A stretch of 11,359 bases of DNA from an uncultured Bacilli bacterium (GTDB lineage Bacteria > Bacillota_I > Bacilli_A > RF39 > UBA660). Location of the stretch: positions 1-11,359 of the forward strand of contig CANPYA010000034.1 of NCBI GenBank assembly GCA_947587565.1. Direction: 5' to 3'. The notes beneath the pieces are model-generated. The model saw only the letters and a list, made by a program, of their open reading frames with translations, was not told where the DNA came from and made no database searches. The position numbers and the translations under genes are program-made. Every line of letters starts with the position of its first letter. The first letter of the stretch is position 1. Below, piece by piece: positions 5,770 through 11,359 of the stretch.

Positions 5770-7035
5770 TTAAATTAATACAAAAGGATCATCTAAACTA
5801 CCTTGGCCAGATAATTCAATCGCATTAGATAAATAAAAAACAGGTCTAACAGCAAAAGTATATTTATAAGGATTTAAGAATATTACCCCTGCCATATTTA
5901 TATATCTTGCCATATAATAATTTGCACTAAATCCAGCTCGAGTCATTGTCCATTCATAGCCAAAATAATTAGCATGACTATTGGTGGGATGATTTACTTC
6001 ATTGTGAGACAAATGAATCCAAGCATTGGAAGCAATTGAATTTTCACCGGGACTACCTCCTGGATAAGCATAAATATAATCATGCAAATACTGTAAACCA
6101 ATAAAAGCTTCAATACTTTTATTCCACAAATATGGTTCACTTATATATCCTTCGGCATTATCACTTTTTACTCCATGAGTTGTCTCTTCTTTTCCTGTTT
6201 CAACTGCATATATTTTATCACCAATATATCTAATTGCATTATCTTCTGTATTTGTATCACCATACATCCAATATTTTTTGACAATTAAACTTTTTAAATC
6301 TGGGGTTAAAATGCTATAAAAAGAATTTGATTGATACATTGTTCCTTCTTCATAATCATTCAATCTATGAAATAAATCACTATTAAGCCATTCAACATCA
6401 ACGTTATAATCAGTATGCCATGACAATGCTTCAGTAAATGCTGTTTTTTTAATTACTTTTAATTCACCATAACTATTTATACCAATTATTCTATACATAT
6501 CATCATTACTATCAGCACTACATTCGGAAGTTTTGCAACAATTATCTCCTAAACAGATATAATTTCTTACATCATCAGTATATAATCCTTGATAACGATA
6601 TAATCCACCAGTTAATTCTGTAGTTAAATGACCGTCAATATCTTTACTTCTTAAAAAATTTATATTGGGCTCTATATCATAATATAAATAACAATAACAT
6701 GTTTTATCCGTGTTTAAAGTTATTGTATAATTTTCATAATCATAATCTATTGTATTATCAATAACTTTACCATTTACATCGACACAATCTGATTTACTTT
6801 CATTGAATACATAACCTTCAGTTGGCAGTTCACCTTCACTTTCTTGATATTCCCCATTTTTTTGTTCAAGCATTAAAGCAAACTGTTTATTTTTAAATGT
6901 ATCTTTTAATTTTACTTTAGGAAGTTCATGATATTCTTTTTTATTATTCAATGCAAAAAACATACTAACTATTAGTACTATTCCTATACTTAAAAATATT
7001 AGTATATTTTTATTTTTTTTGATCATAAGACACAT
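5770..7035 (-). CDS. Membrane-anchored surface protein of unknown function
   Basis: A 421-residue protein with a basic N-terminus and one signal-anchor helix (about 11-28). The rest is predicted outside the cell. It begins with a small beta-rich region (about 45-120, containing FALMLEQKNGEYQE and Cys84, 113, 115). Next comes a Cys-rich stretch CLGDNCCKTSEC (161-172), then a large domain rich in Trp and Tyr, ending AVRPVFYLSNAIELSGQGS (395-413). This 'RPVxYL...SGxGT..DP' ending is common in surface proteins of gut Firmicutes; I recall it near DUF6273-type domains but am not sure. No LPXTG motif. ATG 7035 is preferred to ATG 7026 because AGGA lies 6 nt before it. It is monocistronic: own promoter with a poly-G spacer and own terminator. 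Confidence 0.7.
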   Translation of the reverse strand: MCLMIKKNKNILIFLSIGIVLIVSMFFALNNKKEYHELPKVKLKDTFKNKQFALMLEQKNGEYQESEGELPTEGYVFNESKSDCVDVNGKVIDNTIDYDYENYTITLNTDKTCYCYLYYDIEPNINFLRSKDIDGHLTTELTGGLYRYQGLYTDDVRNYICLGDNCCKTSECSADSNDDMYRIIGINSYGELKVIKKTAFTEALSWHTDYNVDVEWLNSDLFHRLNDYEEGTMYQSNSFYSILTPDLKSLIVKKYWMYGDTNTEDNAIRYIGDKIYAVETGKEETTHGVKSDNAEGYISEPYLWNKSIEAFIGLQYLHDYIYAYPGGSPGENSIASNAWIHLSHNEVNHPTNSHANYFGYEWTMTRAGFSANYYMARYINMAGVIFLNPYKYTFAVRPVFYLSNAIELSGQGSLDDPFVLI

Positions 7036-7053
7036 CTTCTATCCTATGATTTT

Positions 7054-7081
7054 ATTATAAATTACCCCCCCCGATTGTCAA
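7054..7081 (-). promoter_or_regulatory. Promoter with G8 tract in the spacer (candidate phase-variable)
   Basis: Minus-strand TTGACA (7076-7081, 6/6), spacer of 16 bp composed of ATC, eight G (7065-7072) and TAATT, then TATAAT (7054-7059, 6/6). The -35 begins directly after the T-tract of the preceding terminator. The predicted start is about 7047, roughly 12 nt before ATG 7035. A gain of one G would give the optimal 17-bp spacer; a loss would give 15. Confidence 0.85.
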
Positions 7082-7110
7082 CAAAAAACAACCCAAAAAT
7101 CAATGGATTG
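7082..7110 (-). terminator. Intrinsic terminator after the YgjP-type gene
   Basis: On the minus strand CAATCC (7105-7110) pairs with GGGTTG (7089-7094) in a 6-bp stem including one U-G pair, with a 10-nt loop, followed by TTTTTTG. It starts 4 nt after the TAA of the metallopeptidase gene. Confidence 0.7.
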
Positions 7111-7114
7111 TTCA

Positions 7115-7747
7115 TTAATATCTTAATTTTTTCCTTTTCTCTTTATAGTCTGGAATTACTTTACTAACAATATTCCAAAAATTCTTACTATGATTCCCTT
7201 CATAAAAATGGGCCATTTCATGCACAATAACATAATCAATTAAAGGAATTTCTTTTTTTAATAATTCACTATTTAAAGTAATTATTTTATCTCTAGTGTT
7301 ACATACACCCCATCTAGTCCGCATTTTTCTAATTCTTAACCGAAATTCGGGTAAATTATTAAAACATTTCTTACAAATATTTATTTCTTCATTAAATATT
7401 CTTGCACATTCATCTTGATAAAATTTATCTAAAACATCTTCATTATGACAAATAATATGATTATCTTCAAATTCAATATTTTTAACGCGATTATCAAATG
7501 TGACATTATAAGGAGTACCTAAATACCAAAAATCTTTATCTCTTTCTTGTTTTTCTAAAGCATCTTCATACATTTTTAAAATAGAACTAGAATTTTTCGT
7601 AATTAAATTTTTAACTTCTTTATCTGTAATAAACTTTGGGGCGGTAATTATTAATTTACAATTTTCATCAAAGCGAAAATAAAGATTTTTATTATCTTTT
7701 CTTATTACTTCATATTCTATTATATAATCATTTAATTTAAACTTCAT
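7115..7747 (-). CDS. YgjP-type zinc metallopeptidase (DUF45)
   Basis: Soluble 210-residue protein of the YgjP/DUF45 family, SprT/M48-like gluzincins of poorly known substrate. The zinc site is intact: HEMAH (176-180, catalytic Glu177) and the third ligand in EGNHSKNFW (His186). The family's second signature appears as MRTRWGVCN (142-150), compared with the usual SRWGSC. The N-terminal region (1-100), with TAPKFITDKEV and WYLGTPYNV, matches the family's beta-rich domain. Length is slightly below the usual 230-240. SD is weak (AGTGAGAT). It follows sirA and ends at its own terminator; no functional link to the neighbours is evident. Confidence 0.9.
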   Translation of the reverse strand: MKFKLNDYIIEYEVIRKDNKNLYFRFDENCKLIITAPKFITDKEVKNLITKNSSSILKMYEDALEKQERDKDFWYLGTPYNVTFDNRVKNIEFEDNHIICHNEDVLDKFYQDECARIFNEEINICKKCFNNLPEFRLRIRKMRTRWGVCNTRDKIITLNSELLKKEIPLIDYVIVHEMAHFYEGNHSKNFWNIVSKVIPDYKEKRKKLRY

Positions 7748-7771
7748 AATCTCACTAATTCTTTCACTTAT

Positions 7772-7800
7772 ATTTTATCATACTTTATTTTATCTCACAA
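7772..7800 (-). promoter_or_regulatory. Promoter of the YgjP-type gene
   Basis: Minus-strand TTGTGA (7795-7800, 4/6), 17-bp spacer, TGA-TAAAAT (7772-7780, extended -10). It overlaps the end of sirA, so the metallopeptidase need not depend on sirA transcription. The predicted start is about 18 nt before the ATG. Confidence 0.65.
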
Positions 7801-8206
7801 ACTGATTTAACCAAAAATAATCTCGATTTTTAAAATCACAAACAAATAAATTATCACTTGAAAGAAAATTGACTAGGAAACTAGGATTTACGGCATCAGT
7901 TTTCAAAATTATATGGGTTTTATAAACTTTTAAGGTACTATTTTCCGGACGATATTTATTACTTAAAGAATGCACATTACCATCATAAGAATAAAAACGA
8001 TTATTTTTAAATAAACTATTTATTCTTTTATTAACATAATCCGGTTCAAATTTTAAAAAGATATTATGATACATTTTATTAGAAATGCCCATATTAAAAC
8101 TATCTAGGTAATATAAACTGTCGATAGTTTTAAATAAGTTATAGGGAGTTTCCTTTGTTAAAATAGCTAGTTCCCGATTAATTTTAAAGATATAGAATGT
8201 TCGCAT
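7790..8206 (-). CDS. sirA: SirA-like sporulation inhibitor of DNA replication
   Basis: In B. subtilis SirA binds domain I of DnaA and blocks new rounds of replication once sporulation begins. This 138-residue protein is close in length to SirA (148). Its C-terminus LFVCDFKNRDYFWLNQFV (120-137) matches the SirA ending (pattern F-x-x-x-D-F-x-x-x-x-Y-x-WLN), and its N-terminus (aromatic MRTFYIFKINRE, then a helix with NLFKTI) is laid out alike. Gene order agrees: sirA follows tkt in B. subtilis and follows the transketolase-like gene here. The upstream region has a perfect 0A box, and B. subtilis sirA is Spo0A-activated. SD AAGGTGAT lies just before the ATG. Overall identity is low, so the call rests on C-terminal motif plus synteny plus regulatory site. 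Confidence 0.82.
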   Translation of the reverse strand: MRTFYIFKINRELAILTKETPYNLFKTIDSLYYLDSFNMGISNKMYHNIFLKFEPDYVNKRINSLFKNNRFYSYDGNVHSLSNKYRPENSTLKVYKTHIILKTDAVNPSFLVNFLSSDNLFVCDFKNRDYFWLNQFVR

Positions 8207-8208
8207 AT

Positions 8209-8246
8209 AATCACCTTAAATTAAGTATAGCTTATTTAATGTGATT
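8209..8246 (-). repeat. Imperfect inverted repeat covering the sirA SD and -10
   Basis: Arms 8209-8225 and 8231-8246 (plus strand aatcaccttaaattaag / cttatttaatgtgatt) are complementary except for one mismatch and one inserted base, with a 5-nt loop (8226-8230). In RNA made from upstream, the hairpin would pair the SD GGTGAT (8209-8214) with AATCAC. There is no T-run after it, so it is a poor terminator. Confidence 0.7.
8224..8229 (-). promoter_or_regulatory. -10 element of sirA
   Basis: Minus-strand TATACT (5/6 to TATAAT). The sequence 17 bp upstream (CAAAAT, 8247-8252) is not a usable -35, consistent with an activator-dependent promoter. The predicted start is near 8217, about 11 nt before the ATG. 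Confidence 0.55.
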
Positions 8247-8260
8247 ATTTTGTTTTCTTT

Positions 8261-8267
8261 TGTCGAA
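8261..8267 (+). promoter_or_regulatory. Spo0A-binding site (0A box), perfect consensus
   Basis: TGTCGAA on the plus strand (TTCGACA on the coding strand of sirA), a 7/7 match to the 0A box. Its centre is about 47 bp upstream of the predicted sirA start, a distance suited to activation, and it ends just before the stop of the transketolase-like gene. It is the only perfect match I found in the window. Confidence 0.7.
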
Positions 8268-8269
8268 AG

Positions 8270-10207
8270 TTAATTATTTTTTAAAATTTCAATTATTTTG
8301 GTTTTAATGGCATCTAAATCTAAATTGTATTCATTTAATAATTCAGCTTTAGTTCCTTCTTTTGGATAAGTATTAAGGCCTAAAGCATATTCTTTACCAC
8401 TCGCATATACTTGCCATAATAAAGTATTCGAAAATTCTAAAGTAAAGGTTTTAATTTCTTTAGGTAGTAAAATATTTTGATATCTTTCAGTTTGAATACT
8501 AAATAATTCCCAAGATGGCATAACAACAACCCGAATATCAAAATTATATTGTCTTAAATCTTCGGCTACTTTTAAAGCATATTTTACTTCTGGTCCAGAA
8601 GAAACAATAATCGCATCTAATCTTTCTTGTTCTTTTAATATGCGGTAAGCACCTGCCATCACATATTTCGGATTTGTTCCGAGTAATTTTGGCATTTTTT
8701 CATTATCCATTACTAAGACAGCAGTTTTTCTTAAATTACTTAATATTTCATAAGATCCCACTACTTCATCAATGTCCGCTGGTTTAATAGTAATTAAATT
8801 AGGTATTAAACGTAATAGATTTATTTCAGATACCGCACATGCTCCATAATTACGGTCAATAAAATTATCTTGGGTAAAGATGAAATTAACATCATAATTA
8901 TTTTGCGTACTTAATTTTATTAAATCGAAAATTTTATTAACATTAACTAAAGGCGTACTTACAAATACTTTAAAACCAAGGGATGCAAGACCTAAAGAAA
9001 TACCACCCATAGCTAAAGTTTTAGATCCAAAATCAATATTTCTAGCTGATTTATCTTCTTTACTCATAAAATTAGCGGTTTTAATTAAACATTTAGTATT
9101 ATTAAAATTACCATCAGAAACATTTAAGATAAAAGGACTTTTACTTGCCATTAAATTAAATATTTTATTATTAGAGATTAATAATTCTTCATCATAATTA
9201 GCGTTTATTTTAATATTTTCGGCATTAAAATTAATTTTAAAAGTTTTGTTCTTTAGAAAATCAATAATATTTTTTATTTTTATATCACTTAAATTTTCTT
9301 CATAAACACTTTGCCATTTATTTAAGAATTTATCAAGTCTTTTATTTAATGCATTTTTAATTTCTGTATATAAAGTTGTTGGGACATCAAATGGATTCTC
9401 TATACCAAATTCAGTTCGCATAGTATTTAATTCATCCATAGAATATGGCATATATAATTTATTTTCTTCTCTTACATATTCTTTAGTATTATCTTTAATA
9501 ATTAAAATAGTTGGTTTCTTACTTATCTTAGCGTCTTCTAAAGCCCCATCAATTGCACTTAAATTAGTATTATTAAGAGTTTCCGCATTAAAACCTTCTA
9601 AAGATAATAAATCATCTATTTTATGATGGAGATTACTTTTAGTATTATTATCTTCAATAACGACATATATTAATTTATTTAAGTTTTCGCATCTTACATA
9701 TTCTAATGTTTCAAGACCTATCCCACTTAATAAATCTTCTTCTTTACATAAACAAAAGGTATGATAATTTATTAAATCACATTTCGGATTTTCTAATTTG
9801 ATTAATTCTTCTATATAGCGTTCTCCTAGAGCAATACCAGCAGAAGTTGCTAAAACATCACCTGACGCGTTACTTCCTACTTCAATTCTTTTCGTACTAC
9901 TTTGGGCATAACTACTACAAGAAGAACCTAATTTTTGATAGTCTTTTAAACTTTCTAAAGAAATATCTTCCGTAAATAAATTAATTCCCGCATACATTAA
10001 TGGTAGTAAATCATTACTTACTATTAACCGGTCCCGATTAATAAAATCAGCATTTTGATTATCAAAATTTAAGTGCTTCATCATTATTGTATAAAGTATT
10101 GGCGCACTTTTTAAGCACAAACTAGAATTGCCACTTTTGCCATTAGCAATCATATCCAAACTTAACATTTTTAAATTATTAATTACATTAGTATCAAACT
10201 TATTCAT
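8270..10207 (-). CDS. Transketolase-family protein lacking the catalytic residues
   Basis: A 645-residue protein, the usual transketolase length (about 660), with all three domains: N-terminal thiamine-diphosphate domain (1-290), pyrimidine-binding domain (about 345-510) and C-terminal domain (520-645). Framework motifs persist: INRDRLIVSN (56-65), IEDNN (184-188), ARNIDFG (388-394), NLITIKPADIDE (470-481). Key residues do not. GHPG is GNSS (26-29); the His of SNGH is Leu67; GPLGQG becomes NASGDV (113-118); the GDG of the cofactor motif becomes KEE (155-157); GVREHAM, with the essential Glu, becomes GSKTLAM (394-400); the loop with the active-site HD and DGPTHQP becomes QD...NYGACAVS (446-460). 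Transketolase activity is therefore unlikely. SD AAGAGGTGG; starts 11 nt after the glucosyltransferase gene, likely the same transcript. Confidence 0.85.
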   Translation of the reverse strand: MNKFDTNVINNLKMLSLDMIANGKSGNSSLCLKSAPILYTIMMKHLNFDNQNADFINRDRLIVSNDLLPLMYAGINLFTEDISLESLKDYQKLGSSCSSYAQSSTKRIEVGSNASGDVLATSAGIALGERYIEELIKLENPKCDLINYHTFCLCKEEDLLSGIGLETLEYVRCENLNKLIYVVIEDNNTKSNLHHKIDDLLSLEGFNAETLNNTNLSAIDGALEDAKISKKPTILIIKDNTKEYVREENKLYMPYSMDELNTMRTEFGIENPFDVPTTLYTEIKNALNKRLDKFLNKWQSVYEENLSDIKIKNIIDFLKNKTFKINFNAENIKINANYDEELLISNNKIFNLMASKSPFILNVSDGNFNNTKCLIKTANFMSKEDKSARNIDFGSKTLAMGGISLGLASLGFKVFVSTPLVNVNKIFDLIKLSTQNNYDVNFIFTQDNFIDRNYGACAVSEINLLRLIPNLITIKPADIDEVVGSYEILSNLRKTAVLVMDNEKMPKLLGTNPKYVMAGAYRILKEQERLDAIIVSSGPEVKYALKVAEDLRQYNFDIRVVVMPSWELFSIQTERYQNILLPKEIKTFTLEFSNTLLWQVYASGKEYALGLNTYPKEGTKAELLNEYNLDLDAIKTKIIEILKNN

Positions 10208-10218
10208 CTTTCCACCTC

Positions 10219-11346
10219 TTACTTACTAATTAAATTATTTATTTTTTCGACTGCATGATTATTGTCGAGTTTTAATAACCTTTCTTTCGTTTTATCTAAA
10301 ATACTCGGATTATTATTTATTTTTAAAATAGTCTTTTTAAAAGAATGTAATCCTTTAACTTTAAAGCCATATCTTTTTTTCATAATAAACCGGGCATTAT
10401 ATTTTTCTTGCCCCCCAACACCGGGAACTAATACCATCGGAACCCGCATCTCAAGGCACTCGGTAACTGTCGCTCCACCCGGTTTGGAAATAACTAAATC
10501 ACTTACTTTCATTAAATTTAAAACATCTGTTGAATAACCTAAAACTTTTAAATTAGGATAACCTTTTTTCATCTTTAACTTATCACATTTATCTTTTAAC
10601 TTGGTATTCTTACCACAGATAAAGATGATATTTATATCTAGATTTAATTTTAATAATTCTTTTAAATAATCATAATAATACATACTACCTAAAGCCGAAC
10701 CCCCAAAAAAGAGAATGGTTTTTAAACGGGGATTAAGATTGTATCTTTTTTGAATCGTTACAGGATCATCTAAATGATTTATTTTATTAATATTTAAAGG
10801 AAGACCATAAGGATAGATTTTTTTTGGGTCCATTCCTCTTTGAATGAGTTCTTCTTTAACTACTTCATTACCAACAATATAACCATCTTCGTACTTTTTA
10901 TTACTCGTCCAAAATTCGTGAGTTCGGTAATCCGTAATAATCGTATAAATTTTACTATGGGTTAAACCTAATTCATTATAATAAGCAATCATATTACTAC
11001 AAAAGAAATGGGTTGATATTGTAACATCCGGATTAAATTCACTAATTACTTGGCGTAACTCTAAATTATCATAACTTTTCTTAGCTGTTTTTCTATTTCC
11101 TAAACTTGTAATTTTATGATCCATTAATTCATAAACCGTGTCAAAGATTTTTTCATGTCTTTTATGACATACCCAATCCCATAATTTAATGCTTAATTTT
11201 CCGAGAGCATTTCCATAAGGAGTCATATCAAAAAGTAGAACTTCCATTTTAGGATTATGTTCCATTAAGTATTTAGCTACATATTCCGCAATTGATTTAT
11301 GACCAGAACCATATCTGGCGTAGATAACTAAAACTTTCTTTTTCAT
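10219..11346 (-). CDS. ugtP: UgtP/MGDG-synthase-type diacylglycerol glucosyltransferase
   Basis: GT28-family glycosyltransferase that adds glucose from UDP-glucose to diacylglycerol at the inner membrane face, making glycolipids and, in many Firmicutes, the lipoteichoic-acid anchor. The 375-residue length matches B. subtilis UgtP (382). The N-terminal MGDG-synthase domain opens with VLVIYARYGSGHKSIAEY (5-22), the acceptor loop with GSGH. The C-terminal nucleotide-sugar domain has ILFFGGSALG (211-220), SKPGGATVTECL (287-298) with conserved Glu296, and GQEKYNA (312-318). SD is AGAGGG (about 11350-11357). It heads the transcript that continues into the transketolase-like gene. A related galactosyltransferase or multi-hexose transferase specificity cannot be excluded. 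Confidence 0.9.
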   Translation of the reverse strand: MKKKVLVIYARYGSGHKSIAEYVAKYLMEHNPKMEVLLFDMTPYGNALGKLSIKLWDWVCHKRHEKIFDTVYELMDHKITSLGNRKTAKKSYDNLELRQVISEFNPDVTISTHFFCSNMIAYYNELGLTHSKIYTIITDYRTHEFWTSNKKYEDGYIVGNEVVKEELIQRGMDPKKIYPYGLPLNINKINHLDDPVTIQKRYNLNPRLKTILFFGGSALGSMYYYDYLKELLKLNLDINIIFICGKNTKLKDKCDKLKMKKGYPNLKVLGYSTDVLNLMKVSDLVISKPGGATVTECLEMRVPMVLVPGVGGQEKYNARFIMKKRYGFKVKGLHSFKKTILKINNNPSILDKTKERLLKLDNNHAVEKINNLISK

Positions 11347-11359
11347 TTGCTACCCTCTT

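Noticed and set aside
7024..7026. ATG at 7026 as start of the surface protein.
   Set aside because: ATG 7035 has AGGA six bases upstream; 7026 has no comparable SD. The difference is only three residues.
6777..10269. Further near-matches (6/7) to the 0A box at about 6777, 8119-8125 and 10263-10269.
   Set aside because: They lie inside coding sequence without a nearby promoter, and they show that 6/7 matches arise by chance here.
10262..10537. A 91-residue plus-strand reading frame.
   Set aside because: It lies wholly inside the glucosyltransferase gene on the opposite strand, has no SD of note or recognisable domain, and is explained as a shadow of that gene.
18..11346. Absence of TGA stops as a sign that TGA codes for Trp (Mollicutes-type code).
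   Set aside because: Trp positions are read from TGG and no in-frame TGA occurs; TAA/TAG preference is expected at this base composition.

Overview
The window comes from a very AT-rich, low-GC Gram-positive bacterium, most plausibly a Bacilli-class Bacillota such as an uncultured Erysipelotrichales/RF39-like gut lineage. That placement is inference from base composition, the protein families and gene order. All fifteen genes lie on the minus strand, so transcription runs from high to low coordinates. Every stop is TAA or TAG, and no TGA is read in frame. No mobile element, CRISPR array, tRNA or rRNA was seen.

Right part (11346 to 7790): a UgtP/MGDG-synthase-type glycolipid glucosyltransferase is followed after 11 nt by a full-length transketolase-family protein whose cofactor-binding and catalytic motifs are almost all replaced, and then by a protein that matches SirA, the sporulation inhibitor of DnaA. 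In Bacillus subtilis sirA also directly follows tkt. A perfect Spo0A box (TGTCGAA, 8261-8267) lies upstream of a -10 for sirA, and an imperfect hairpin would cover the sirA Shine-Dalgarno only in read-through transcripts.

Middle (7747 to 5770): a YgjP-type zinc metallopeptidase ends at an intrinsic terminator. Immediately after it comes the promoter of a membrane-anchored surface protein. That promoter has a run of eight G between its -35 and -10 boxes, giving a 16-bp spacer, which is the layout of a phase-variable promoter. The surface gene has its own terminator.

Left part (5684 to 18): a remodelled version of the B. subtilis region spoIIB...mreBCD-minCD-spoIVFA-spoIVFB-rplU-ysxB-rpmA. Here it reads SPOR-domain protein, mreC, mreD, a DUF3419-like SAM-dependent protein where minCD would be, spoIVFA, spoIVFB, a possible ADP-ribosyltransferase-fold protein, the L21 leader, rplU, prp and rpmA. 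SpoIVFA/SpoIVFB, SirA with a 0A box, and the SPOR protein together argue that the organism sporulates or recently descends from a spore-former. The rplU-prp-rpmA unit encodes the protease (Prp) that trims the N-terminal extension of the L27 made by the next gene.

The strongest leads are the poly-G promoter, the non-catalytic transketolase next to sirA, and the two-layer control proposed for sirA.
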